Source: Carya illinoinensis
Taxonomy: Eukaryota > Streptophyta > Magnoliopsida > Fagales > Juglandaceae
Assembly: GCF_018687715.1 (NCBI RefSeq)
Contig: NC_056765.1
Span: 32,262,254 to 32,326,253, forward strand
Length of the DNA: 64,000 nt
Reading direction: 5' to 3'
The notes under the pieces were generated by a model. It searched no databases. It was given only the letters and a program-made list of their open reading frames with translations, and was not told where the DNA came from. The translations under genes were made by a program, and so were the position numbers. Positions 52,871 through 64,000 of the stretch are shown in pieces (the first letter of the stretch is position 1; every line of letters starts with the position of its first letter).

Positions 52871-54012
52871 AGTCTAGGTTGTGGGACGCATACGAAGGAT
52901 ACATGAAGTCTATAGTGATCACAAAAATGGCGCAATTGTTAACATCATGTTTCGCATGCCTTTGGGTCAAGCTCCAACAACTCGAGTTTTCGATCTTGGA
53001 CTTGCACACTCAGAGAAAACACAGAAAATCAGGGGCATTCGTGGAGACTAGGGAGTCTTCGATGCTTAAGTTAATATCACTTTAGTAGTTTGTATAAGAG
53101 AAAGTAGAGGAATTAGAAAGAGTTTATTGTACCTAAAGATTGACTTTTATATTAGGTTTCTAGGGATCAACTGCCCATACCCTATATCAAGGGGATGTGT
53201 CCCCTCAATTGTTCATTTAGATAGATTCTTTTAATGAGGCGTAACTTCTGGGGTGGCGCAATTAATGTAGCGTAGCTCCCTGTCCTTTCTATCCTGCAGG
53301 TATACGCCGTCAGACTCCTCCTCCCTTGCTTGTTAGAAGATTGAGAGCTCCCCACTTTTCCCACCCACCTAGTTGTACAATGCTATCAGAGGTTAGGCAT
53401 CATAGGGGAATGCTAGGGTGATGTGTCCCCTCCTTCCTTGCGTTTGGGGGACTTCCCATGTGATTTTGGCAATAAGTTAACCTTTGTTTCAAGATTGGGG
53501 ACCTTTAATGGGCTGAGGAGTTGCCCTGTTCGGGCCGAACTTCTCATGTTTTTGGCTTGTCTTTTGAGCCTTCGACGAGAGGGAAAAAAATCCTCTTACA
53601 AACTATATCATCTCATTTTATTTTATTTAATTATTATAATTTTTTCAAACTTTTACACAAAATATAATAAAAACTTAATTTTTTTAAATTTTAAAATAAA
53701 AATAATATTAAAATATAATATTTTAATAATAAGTTATTTAATTTTTAATTCTTACCTTTTCTCGTCATTTTAATAATAATTTATTTAATTTTTAATTTTT
53801 ACCTCGCCTTGTCTCCTCTGTCAAACACCTACATATAATATATCTACTCTATTATAATAAATGCTTTATCTAATTGTGAACAGTAATTTTTTCTTATTTT
53901 CCCGTTAATTTACTTGTTTTCCGTTAAGTCCCTTTTTTGTACGTTTGTATTCTATTAAAATAGAAAAAACATTATAATAAGTTCCAATCTGTTAAATTTT
54001 TTTTTTAATACA

Positions 54013-54280
54013 TTATAATAAAGGATAAAGCCATTTTGCCGCCCGGGTGGTACCGCTCAAGTGTACCGCTTGGGAAAAAAATAATATATTTTTTTTTTTT
54101 ATTTAGTGATTAAGAAATAGATTTTAAGTGTATTGGTATATTTTTTTTTTACTTAATGATTAAGAAAGTGATTAAAAAATTGTGAAAAGAAAATTGAAAA
54201 AAAAAAAAAATTTGCACTGGACGGTATGGCCAGCGGTACGTTTGGGGCGACATAGTAGCTTGACCCTATAATAAATGGAA
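54013..54280. mobile_element. MITE-like element with possible 9-bp TSD
   Basis: Left part GCCGCCCGGGTGGTACCGC and right part CCAGCGGTACGTTTGGGGCG are imperfect inverted repeats; TATAATAAA occurs on both sides. The core contains runs of T and a repeated AGTGATTAAGAAA. No ORF. Confidence 0.45.
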
Positions 54281-54792
54281 AACACAGTTTCATATGCTGT
54301 CCTTTTTCCCTTTAGTCCGTATGCCAACAACTGAATATCTGAATTTTGTCCATGAATTGGAAGCTGCAAACAGAAAGAAAAAGTACATTAGAATAGGGAA
54401 GAATCACCTGAACTTGTTAAAAGACATTGAATTATTAAGCAAGAAAAAAGCTATATACAGACAATGGTACTTCTTGCATAGGCCTACTTTTTACTCCTGA
54501 AAGTACAGCATGATTAATATTTATATTCACGAATGTTTTTATAATCTTGCATGCATTGATATAAAATCGTGAGAGGCACATGAAGATCAAGGATACATAT
54601 TGATCTCTATGATACACATTGGTCTTTACGTAACTGAATTTTTTAACTAGGAATATTTATTATTAAAGTCTAACCATTAATTATAAAAATGGTGCAACCA
54701 AAACAAAAACATGAAGAGGCGACCGAATGGCCTAGCGGTGCAGTAGTGAGTTTTATAGTTTGAACATGAACTTCCAGCTTTCAAAGAAGCCA

Positions 54793-55075
54793 AAGAGGCA
54801 TTGAACTGTGTTTAAAATATCTCTTATATTTCTTTCAGTTTCTTCTATGCTCTCTTTCTCAAATCAAGTGTGGCCAGGCGATGCAGTGGTGCTAAAGTTT
54901 GAAGAAAGGTTGAACAGGTGAGTCTAACTACCTGAATCCCAAGATGCATTGAACTGTGTTTAAAAAATCCTTCTATTTCTTTAAGTTTCTTCTACGCTCT
55001 CTTTCTCTCAAATCAAGTGTGGCCAGGCGGTGCAGTGGTGCTAAGCTTTGAAGAAAGATTGAATATGTGAGTATA
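54793..55075 (+). repeat. Tandem duplication of about 150 bases
   Basis: GCATTGAACTGTGTTTAAAA ... TCAAATCAAGTGTGGCCAGG ... TGGTGCTAA ... GAAGAAAG occurs twice, starting near 54,797 and 54,948, with minor changes. A related GGCCTAGCGGTGCAGTAGTG lies just upstream near 54,729. No coding sense. Confidence 0.75.
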
Positions 55076-55523
55076 TATAGTCTATCTATGCATTACACAT
55101 ATTTATGGTACCCATTCTTTTTAGAAACCATATATAAATAAATGAAGAATATGCTTAAAAACTTATAAGATCAAAAATTCTGACTTGTCCAAAAAATTAA
55201 CAACTAGCTAATAGTGGAAAACAATCCCCACCTTTCATTATAACTCATCTGAAAATAATTAGGCTAATAATTATCAATTAATGACCAATTCACGCTCCAG
55301 TCAAATGACACACCAACATAAGAAGCTCAAGTTTACATACAAAATACTTTACATACAAAATTTTTAACTTTTAAAAATTTTAAAATTAATTATGTATAAA
55401 AATATTTGTTAGGACTTACATTTTTAAATTTTTGATTGAAATTAATTCTATAAGAAGTATATTATTTCTAACAGTCTCATCGAAATAATCTAAAAGTTTA
55501 AAAACTCAAAAACTAATTAATAC

Positions 55524-55600
55524 CCGGTTTGGTTAGCCAGTTCAAATGAAATTATCTCATCTGCATTGTATGGATGAAATTAATCGGCTAACCAAACGGC
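55524..55600. mobile_element. Very small palindromic MITE
   Basis: CCGGTTTGGTTAGCC at 55,524 and CGGCTAACCAAACGG at 55,586 are near-perfect inverted repeats around a core of about 47 bases. No ORF. Confidence 0.6.
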
Positions 55601-56338
55601 CATAATGTGAAACTCTAGAATATATGAGTTTTTTACTTTTCAACCAATGCCTTTGACATATCAGCCGTAAGTAATGAAAAGCATAAAAAGCTGGTGTGGC
55701 GTCGATGTCCTTTAAATAAAAATAATAAAAATATATATATATAAAAAAAAATATTAGATGAAAAGGTTGTCAAGAATAAATCCAATCATAATTATAATAA
55801 AAATATATTATTTTAATTATGAATTTTTATTAGAATAAAAAATCTCGAATTTCCTATATCTTGAAAAATAAATAAATCATAATTAAAATAATATATTTTA
55901 AAATAAATATTTTTTTAAATTATAGAGTAAATTCGACCAACAACTTTAAAATATATTTTAAGATTTAAATTTATTTATACATGTTTTTTAATTACTCATA
56001 AATATTAATTTTTATTAATATATTCGTAACTATAAAATAATATTCTAATTTATAATTTGGATAAAAAATCTCGAATTTCTTATATATTGTACTCTATTTA
56101 ACTATTATTATTCTCAAATATTTGTTAGAATTCACATTTTTTCATTATATTTTAAATTATTAATTGAAATTAATATTTTTTTATAAAATAAATATTTTTT
56201 TTTTATATAAATAATCATTTTACACAATTAGATAAATATACTTCGCATCAGTCTTTAGTGTGTACACACACATTTTACGGCATTTCTTGTTTTTTATAGG
56301 AGATATTCCAGAGAGACAGAGTCACAGAGTTCCAAAAA

Positions 56339-59300
56339 ATGGAGGATTCGGATCCGAAAACACCGATGCTGGGGAAGGATAGTCGGGGGTCGAGTCGCAG
56401 CGGTCGACGTGGCCGACTCAGTCGGCGGTACTCGGTTAACTCACTGCGGAGAGAGTTTGTCTCCAGACTCCCTAATAGTGTCCGCTTTGCTTTCGACCTC
56501 GAGTCTTCGACCTCCGATCTTGATCTTTCCAGAACCAGTGCCTTAAGCAAAGGTATCTCTCTCTCCGTTTGGTTTTTTGATAAATTTAATGCAGGAAAAA
56601 TAAAGGAAGATGATATGTACATACTCAGTATGGTTGTTCGATTTCTTCTTACGTTGATCGTCTTCTCTTGTCTTGTGTGTTACGTGTAGGACAAAGGGCG
56701 TACTATGAAAGACAATTCGACACCTTGAAATCCTTCGAGGAAGTTGATACTGTGATGGCGTCAGATAGCGTTGACGAGGAAAACCTCGAGGAACAAGCTC
56801 AGCATGAAAGAGCTATGCGGATTTCTAATTATGCCAACGTAGCACTACTGGCATTTAAGGTTGTCTATCAAATTCAAACTCCACGAATTGAAGCTGACTA
56901 TATTGACTTGAACGGAAGTGTGTTTCAATGCTTTATCGGACGTATATGTAACAGATGTGTGTTAACTTTCTGTGTGTTATGTATATGAACTGAATAAGTA
57001 TCCGTACACCCCTAAATCGTCAAATTTATACTTGTGATAATATTTTTCTGTAACGCGTTACTCGGTGTTCATATACATGCGCAAATTCTTACATACAATT
57101 TTCAGCTCTATGCCACAATAAAGAGTGGATCGATAGCCATTGCAGCATCAACACTTGATTCGTTACTGGATCTCATGGCCGGTGGCATACTTTGGTTCAC
57201 TCACCTGTCGATGAAGAAAATAAATATCTATAAGTATCCTATAGGAAAGTTGAGAATGCAGCCAGTAGGCATAATCGTATTTGCTGCTGTCATGGCTACA
57301 CTAGGTATGTTGAAGTGCCTTTACCTGGCGTAAGTTTCCATTACTTTTCATTTGTCACGTGCTTGTTGATTGCGATACGTATGGTGAGTTTCATTATTAA
57401 TTGAACTTGTGTTATTATATGAGGTAGTTTTGGTCAATGAGATAAGTGAAGAGAATGCAATTTTACATCTGTTTAATTCTCAACATGATTACTAGCATAG
57501 ATAACAGTTGCAACGTTGAATGTATTGAAAATGTTCCCAAGTACTCTTTGGTAGGTAGCGCAAGCAGTAAGGGTGAACTTGTGGGAATGAGCCCCATGTC
57601 ACAGGTTTAATTCTCCCTGTGATCAAACTGCAATTTAAGTGGGAGGCCATGGCGGTTGGTTGTTGTGTTAGTCTCCTCGGGGGTTCAGGTTTCATGGGTG
57701 AGCCCTAAGGGCTCTGCTGTGGGGTGGTTCTCCCGTTATTTAAAAAAAAAAAAAAAAATAGCAAGATGGCGCACAAAATAAAAGAAGAATCAATAAACTG
57801 TTTTTCGCACTCTTCTACTGAAATTATTTTTGATAGTTGGAGCTGAATATTTGAAGCTTTCTATTGATAATTGGAGCTGAATATATGAAGCTTTCTATTT
57901 CCATGCATATCCACATCACTGCTGTGGTTGGCATAATGTGCAACAATATTGAATAACCTAGAGACTGGGATGTTAAATACCAAATACATTATTTATTACT
58001 GGTAAGGTTATTGATATGCTGTTCGATAAGCATGACTTAGACATGGAATTATGAAGAACACATTAGGGACTTTTCTTACTCCCTAATTTCTTCTCTTCTG
58101 CGGGTAAATGAAAGGGGGCTTGCTTTGATTAAGATGAAGTCAATATTTTTCCTGTTAACCAAGGATAAAAACCTTCATGATCCCATAAAAACAACATTGC
58201 TCACTTGCAGTATGAGGCAGGCACTGCTTCAGGCTTGATCTTAATATTATTCCAAATGGGTTCATCCAAAACTTGGATAGAGATAGATGAATCTCCTTGT
58301 CACATCCCCCTGCTGGTTATGAAGAAGCCCTGTGGTTTTCCAGGTTTAAGCACAGATACTTCATACTTCAGTGGGTAACTTCTCTAAGCCAAAATCCAAT
58401 TTAGAAGTTTCCCTTTTCGTAATCTAGGAGAGACCACATCTTTAATATCTACCCTTGGACCGATTATACGCTACAATGGATAAAGGTATTGTTGGATTAT
58501 AGGAATAATTAATTACAATGACTACTGTTTAGGGACACTAAGAATTAAGCATAACTAATCAGTATGATTAGTTACTTGATAAACTTTGGTTTATCGGAAA
58601 GAAGTTTATATTCATTCAAATATCTTCACAAAGGACATATACAATATTTAGCTAAACTTCTTTGTGTATGTCTGTGGTAAAATATTTGTGATTGACACCT
58701 TTGGGCTTCTCAGAGGATTCTTGTTCTCCGATGGTAAATTGTAAAATGTTCGCACTTTAACTTTGTAATATACTTTTGCAGCATATTTAAAGAGCTCGAT
58801 TATTTTCAAAATTAAACACCGTGATGAAACTATAAGACATATGATTCACCTTATAAAACTATGTGTTTAACTTCTCGAAATGTGCGATAGATTCCTTTAT
58901 AAGATGGCATTTTTATGCCCCTTCAATTTTCTTGCAGGCTTTCAGATATTTATCCAGGCTGTAGAACAACTGGTTAAAGATGAGCCTTCTGAAGATATGT
59001 CCTCAAGTCAAATGATATGGATGTGCACAATCATGATATCTGCTACTGTGGTGAAACTTTGGCTGTGGATATACTGTAAAAGCTCAAGAAATGAGATTGT
59101 CCGTGCATATGCAAAGGTTTTCCTTCTCTATTTTTTATACTCATAAGCTTCTGTTGTATGCATTAGCCATTTGGTTATCAGCTGCATAACTTTTTGAAGT
59201 GCCAATGTTCAGGATCATTTTTTTGATGTGGTAACAAATGTAGTCGGATTAGTTGCGGCTGTTCTGGGCGATAAGTTTTACTGTTGGATTGATCCTGCTG

Positions 59301-60188
59301 GTGCTATCATCCTTGCGGTGTACACTGTTACAAATTGGTCTAAAACTGTCGTAGAAAATGCAGGTATTCTTTCTGCCTTGTCTTTTTTCTGTTTGATATC
59401 AGAATCTCTTATTTGATCCAGGCATAGAAACAGAAAACAAATCTTAAAACTCTTTCATTAACTCCACCATTTGACCAGTAGATTGCTCAAGCCAGAACTT
59501 TTCAAACTTCCATTAATACATGGTTTATATGGCTCTAATATTCATATCCACGACATATTAAGATGTGTTTCTTGGTGCAGTTTCACTTGTGGGACAGTCT
59601 GCACCTCCTGAAGTTTTACGGAAATTGACATATCTTGTTGTAAGGCACCCCCAAGTCAAGCGTATTGACACCATCCGTGCTTACACCTTTGGTGTTCTTT
59701 ATTTTGTAGAGGTAAGTTGTGTAAGTTTGCGATTAAATATTGGTGGTCTTTCAATCACATCTTCAATCTTTTGTTCTCTTTTTTTTTTTTTTTCCTGAAA
59801 AAAGAAGAAGCTTTCAGACTATATTAAGCAATCAACCACCATCATTTTAAGATTTAAAAATAAATCTTGAAAAATAAAATATTTTACGAGACATTTTCTT
59901 TTTGACATTATTATGCAATGAGGGTGACATGCCTATTGTCTACCATCAGAAGTTACATTAGTCTCATAACATGTAGCATGATGATCTTTGACTACATTGT
60001 TGAAACAGGTTGATATCGAACTTCCAGAAGACTTACTCTTAAAAGAAGCTCACGCCATTGGAGAGAGCTTGCAAAATAAGATAGAGAAACTTCCAGAGGT
60101 TGAGCGGGCGTTTGTTCACCTTGATTATGAATGTGAACACAAACCAGAGCACTCTGTTCTCAGCAGGCTGCCCAACATTCAGTCTTGA
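56339..60188 (+). CDS. MTP8: Mn-type cation diffusion facilitator, metal tolerance protein 8-like
   Basis: Proton-coupled transporter that loads Mn (and in some plants Fe) into the vacuole or a related compartment. Seven exons: 56,339-56,552, 56,690-56,859, 57,106-57,304, 58,938-59,116, 59,213-59,363, 59,581-59,711 and 60,009-60,188, all GT..AG and in frame, 407 residues. Start [11 protein letters not shown] follows an in-frame leader; a long basic cytosolic N-terminus leads to [20 protein letters not shown]. The Mn-CDF signatures are DSLLD (Asp146 and Asp150, second membrane helix) and DHFFD (Asp255 and Asp259, fifth helix). The C-terminal cytosolic metal-binding domain reads [19 protein letters not shown], ending [13 protein letters not shown]. 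Intact, with no defects. The MTP8 rather than MTP9-11 assignment rests on remembered family features. Confidence 0.92.
57545..57757 (+). mobile_element. SINE-like retroposon in MTP8 intron 3
   Basis: A B-box-like GGTTTAATTCTCC about 60 bases from a probable start (TTTGGTAGGTAGCGCAAGC), then GGGTTCAGGTTTCATGGG, and a terminal run of 17 A at 57,741-57,757. Length about 210 bases, no ORF. This fits a tRNA-derived SINE in sense orientation. A target duplication could not be confirmed. Confidence 0.55.
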
Positions 60189-62430
60189 ATTCCAAGCTTC
60201 TCTTACAGATCCACATAGAGACATTTTGTTCACCTTGATCTTGAGTTTATGATCTTTGGTTATATCGGTCAAATGATTTTAGTTTCTTTATATAGAATCA
60301 CAAAGGGCATTTACTATTTAAGAGGCTGTTTAGTGGTTTCAAATATTAACTCACAGGATAACAACTGTCAATTCTTTTACCAAGAAATAATGTGACCGAC
60401 TCTGTTTGGTCCGGGGACGGAGCATCCAAATCACTTCTACATATATCTACGAACTCAAAGGCTTCATCATCTCTCCTGGGAAGTTCAAGACATGCTTGGA
60501 AATCCCTTTGCAACTTCTGGATGTTCATTTTCTTGTAGTGGGAAAACTCTTAAGGATGTCTTCACTGAAATTTCAACTACCATGGCCACTTGGTTATTTC
60601 CACGTTTCAAAGTACTAGAAGAATTTTCAACCCCAATCTAAGCATCTTTCCATCTCAGGTTTTTTATTTTTCTATATCATTAAATATATTTTCATCGGAT
60701 CAACCGGGAGGTTTTAGTGAAAATAAAAAATACAAAACCAAAACAACTTAAAAAAAAAAACTATCTACAAACATTATACTCAAAACAATTTTATCGTACA
60801 TTTTTCTATATCTTTAATATATATATATATATATACTAAGTGAAAGCAACGTGTAAAGCACGTTTGTCTAATTTAATTATACAATTATTTTTAAGAAATA
60901 ATATTGTTTTTATTAAGAAAAAAATGTTGATTAATAATGTAATGCTTTTAAAAAAATATATAATTTCTAACATAAAAAATTTGACAGTTAATCATAATTA
61001 AGTAGATATAAATAATTACACGCTTTCATTTTTTTTTCTTAAGTAGATGATAATTAAGTAGATGAGAATCACAAGATAAATAGTTGTTTTATCTTAGTTT
61101 CTCCATGCCATTTATTCACTACAGATTAAAACCAGAATAGTTAGAAAATATAATCCTTAAAATTTTTCAGAGTATATGTTCCCCACACCCCTCAATAAAT
61201 AAAGTTCATTCTCACGATAGCCATATATGAACATAAAACAAGATGGGATAGAACTGTTGCATACATCAACTAATGCACTGTATCGCCTATCTAGATTGGA
61301 AGTCATGTGGAGAGCCTCTGAGTGAAGTCAAGAGTTATCCCCAACAAAAATTAGAGAATGGCATTCTAGTTTTCTCAATCCCTCTGTATTGTCAGGTCTC
61401 CTGCTAGAGATAAAAAATAGAGTTACTCCAAATCTCTAGGCATTAGCATGTGTGTGAATCACGTTTTTTCAATGTGGGACTTCAATTATAAAAACATAAG
61501 GGCAAGATAACCCCATGTAAGACAGTCACCTATAAAGCAGTAAACAATCATTGCACACATAATCAATAGCACATTTTCCAGAGGACAACAAATCCTCACA
61601 CTGATCAGTTATGATACATAAAGAATTTAAGATATATTATGTGGGTGAGAATATACATAAAGTCTACGAATTAATATTTGAGGATGCACTGTCCCGTCCT
61701 CTTCCATAAAACAATATGTGAGGATGCACTCTAGGGTTGCACTCAACCATAGAAGGATTTCAAATTAGACATTTATGCCTTATGTACTAAATTCCAGGGA
61801 TTTTACCCTTACTATGGAAAGTAAAGCAAAACCATCTTAAAAGCAGGATTTACCCATTGATTGCTTCCAGAAACCACCAAACATTGGAACTCTGCCTCTC
61901 CTCCAAAGACTGTTGAAGGAAACATAATGTCATGGAAGTCAGACAAAGTGCTCAACCTTTGACCACAATTATCACCCATCTTTCAATTAATAAATAGATT
62001 ATTAAAGGAAAAAAGGAAGGAAAGATGGGAAAAGTTGGAGGACTGACTCTTCTACATATCTGAACTACATCTGACTCTGATATTTGAGCACTGCCATGAA
62101 CTTCTTGCCACCATTATTTAAAATCCAGTTATCTACCGACCAAAGTCTCAAAACATGAAGATCAATGGAGGAAACTTAAGCACATGCATACCTTGCTAAA
62201 GTACCTCTTAAGCAATAACTCAATCACCACTCCACATATGCCATAAAAAGTAGAGTAAATTTGATATCACCTACAGATTATATTAAATCTCGTATAAGAA
62301 TAAGATTCTCCAACCCAAATGATTAGCAAAAAGGTTCAGAAAAAGAACCTTATTATACAACCATTTTGTCCAAGAGGGTGCTTTGCATAGAGGAGAGATG
62401 AGTATCAATCCAGGAACACGTTGTCTGTAT
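60189..62430. other. Intergenic between MTP8 and the V-ATPase C fragment
   Basis: AT-rich, including a (AT)n run at about 60,819-60,834. A 60-codon open stretch on the minus strand (60,528-60,346, reading LQRDFQACLELPRRDDEAFE) looks protein-like but I do not recognise it and found no partner exons. Nothing else is supported. Confidence 0.45.
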
Positions 62431-62431
62431 T

Positions 62432-63026
62432 TCATTTGTCATTCACTCCTTCCACAAAGTTGTTCGACTGCACATTTCCAAAGTTTAACTCCCAAATTCA
62501 TTGTTTAGAATGAATAGAAATCTAAATATCATATCAATATCAACATTTGCAACCCAATTGCCACATATTACTCTGAAGAAGTTACAGATTCTATGAACAA
62601 AAAAATATGTAATAAATTGATAACAAAAGAAAATTTAGAATTTGAATCTTAAATTAAAAAAAAAAAAAGGAGTATTTTGCACGAATCAAATAAATAGATA
62701 TTGAAATCTAAATAACAAAGTTATGCGAGATTGTATCCAGATCTTGAATAAATTAACTTCACCAAATCGTCGCTGAGAGAGAGAAGAGAATCAAGGGTTC
62801 CAACACGGAGATTAGGAATATTGAACTGCAAAAATGAAACCCAATATACATTAATTCAATAAAAAAGAAACATACTTTGCAATGAAATGGATGGGGGAAA
62901 TGGAGTAAATACTCTGTAGCAAGGAGTGTCAAAGGAATGTTTGGAGATTTGTTCTTGCAATCGGTTTGAGATAGAAGAGGCAGAGTTCTGAACCGGAAGA
63001 GAGACGACCCAATATCTTGCCGCCAT
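62432..63026 (-). pseudogene. VHA-C: V-type ATPase subunit C, broken 5' portion
   Basis: Exon 1 at 63,026-62,913 reads MAARYWVVSLPVQNSASS, NRLQEQISKHSFDTPCYR, followed by a GTATTT donor. Exon 2 at 62,825-62,763 (FNIPNLRVGTLDSLLSLSDDL, then VK) is preceded by TTTTGCAG. These are the first residues of the peripheral-stalk subunit C of the vacuolar H+-ATPase. After VK the expected GT donor reads TTAATT. A third piece at 62,467-62,432 ([11 protein letters not shown], after TGTGCAG) fits the next exon for about nine residues and then hits TGA; the rest of the protein is not found leftward. It is therefore a decayed or truncated copy; an intact gene is expected elsewhere. Confidence 0.8.
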
Positions 63027-63419
63027 TGAAGCTTTGATTGCAAGCTCAGAGAGAGAGACGTGCGGCAATGGCAGAGACGAAAAGGCTGGCAAAATTTCTA
63101 AAGAGGTTGTATATCTGTATTCTACTGCAGATGCTAGTTGGCGTAGAACATAAATCCATTGACGAGGCACATCGGGAAGATAAAGTGAGAGTGATGAATA
63201 CTAAGAGGCGCTTAGTGCTGGAAGTGTTATTTTCTTTTTTCATAAATATTCTTTTATAGCAACCAATGAGACAAGTGAAGTTGGATGGCCAGACAGATTT
63301 AACAAAAAGTTAAAGGAAAATAATTAAAATTATTGTAGTTTCATTAAAACAAGAAATTTCCGTTTGATAAACTCTTTATATATATCTTCTATATATAAAA
63401 AGTGCCTATGAAACGTGTT

Positions 63420-64000
63420 GCCCAGATGACTAACACAAGAGGGGGGGTGAATTGAGTTGTATTAAAAAAATAACAATTATAAATCAAATATATAAAATAT
63501 AAACAAAATATGAAATAGCAATAAATATAAAGAGTAAGGGTAAGAGAGAAGCAAACTCAGTATGTTAACGAGGTTCGGCCCCACTGCCTACGTCCTCGCC
63601 TCAAGCTACCCCTTGAGGATTCTCGAATTCACTATTCAATCTCCTTCAGGTGGAGATAGAAACCTATTACACCTTTGAACAACACCGCTACAAAGGATCC
63701 GTGTAGAACACCCTCTACACTTGCAATCACCTTACACGTGGTGATTCAACTATTCCCTGTGTAGAATACTTTCTACACGCACAAGGGTTATACACACCCT
63801 TTTTCTGATACAAGGGCTGATAGTGGGTAGGTTATCAGAAAACACTCCTCAATGAGTGAAATAAGAACAATACAGCGCAAACTATATCTCTCAAAATGAA
63901 CAAGAATTAAGGCTCAATGTTTAGAGAAGAGAGAATGAAAGTTTTGAATGAATGTTGAATGCTCTGGATGTTGTAAATGTGAAGCTCTCAAATGATCTAT
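63420..64000. repeat. Probable edge of another retrotransposon or LTR, running off the window
   Basis: From about 63,418 the text (AACACAAGAGGGGGGGTGAA, AACGAGGTTCGGCC, TGCCTACGTCCTCGCC, repeated TGTAGAA.AC...TCTACAC) has the look of a plant Copia-type LTR/LARD family that I recall from other plants. No second copy is in the window, so it rests on recognition only. The stretch before it, 63,027-63,417, is AT-rich and geneless. Confidence 0.4.

Larger units (their letters stand above)
47668..53600 (-). mobile_element. Tat-like Ty3/Gypsy retrotransposon, old and mostly lacking pol
   Basis: LTRs 47,668-48,328 (661 bases) and 52,937-53,600 (664) are clearly homologous but much diverged. Flanks AATTA (47,663-47,667) and AACTA (53,601-53,605) fit a decayed 5-bp target duplication. 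Read on the minus strand the LTRs start TG and end CA, and the right LTR is followed inward by ATTGCGCCATTTTTG, a TGGCGCC-type primer site, so the element runs right to left. gag and protease remains lie on - at 50,930-52,870. Reverse transcriptase and integrase are missing. A + strand extra ORF lies near the 3' LTR and a satellite array sits between. Confidence 0.8.
53606..56338. other. AT-rich intergenic DNA upstream of MTP8
   Basis: No gene seen. Contains three small repeats listed separately (54,013-54,280; 54,793-55,075; 55,524-55,600) and long AT-only stretches at 55,680-56,230. The promoter of the MTP8-like gene should lie in the last few hundred bases, but no clear TATA box could be chosen among the many AT runs. 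Confidence 0.5.

Noticed and set aside
60527..60539. TTTTCTTGTAGTG, which looks like a CACTA terminus
   Set aside because: No subterminal repeats, no partner end and no 3-bp duplication were seen; likely chance.
63069..63259. Small + strand ORF MAETKRLAKFLKRL...
   Set aside because: It overlaps the 5' flank of the V-ATPase C fragment on the other strand, has no known motif and ends in AT-rich DNA. It could be real but cannot be supported.

Overview
The window is nuclear DNA of a flowering plant, most likely a woody eudicot. The evidence is spliced class III peroxidase genes with the standard four-exon layout, a seven-exon Mn-type metal tolerance protein gene, a tRNA-Ala gene, and a dense load of plant transposons (CACTA, MULE, Copia, Gypsy, LINE, SINE-like, MITEs). 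A Fagales-type genome is my guess from the style of the MITEs, not a demonstrated fact.

Region 1 (about 610-31,545) is an imperfect tandem segmental duplication. Unit A (about 610-10,475) holds an intact peroxidase on +, a tRNA-Ala(AGC), and an intact peroxidase on -. Unit B (about 15,632-31,545) repeats that order, but its + peroxidase is a pseudogene cut by a CACTA-like element and a young Copia element, and its tRNA has lost 16 bases. Its - peroxidase is intact. Between the units lie a decayed Tat-like Gypsy remnant and a fibrillin gene fragment. Several elements sit in only one unit, so each copy shows the empty site of the other.

Region 2 (31,881-39,170) is a 7.3-kb Mutator-like element with matching 56-base terminal inverted repeats and a perfect 9-bp target duplication (AAAATCTAT). 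It holds two convergent genes: a FAR1-type MULE transposase with one in-frame TGA, and a 129-residue GRF zinc-finger/membrane protein. The layout matches MuDR (mudrA/mudrB), but the partner gene is of another family. This is the most interesting object in the window.

Region 3 (39,663-53,600) is repeat-rich. It has a Copia element with identical LTRs and one nonsense codon, a MITE with TIRs built from a repeated octamer, a 1-kb non-autonomous MULE, and a 5.9-kb Tat-like Gypsy element. That Gypsy element lies in minus orientation with gag/protease remnants, an antisense extra ORF and an internal 105-bp satellite array.

Region 4 (53,601-64,000) holds the MTP8-like Mn transporter gene (seven exons, 407 codons, intact), a SINE-like insertion in its third intron, the 5' end of a broken V-ATPase subunit C gene on -, and the edge of another repeat that runs off the window.

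Host genes that look functional: three secretory peroxidases, tRNA-Ala, and MTP8-like. Everything else is element-borne, fragmentary or not recognised. Exon coordinates come from reading splice signals and reading frame by eye.
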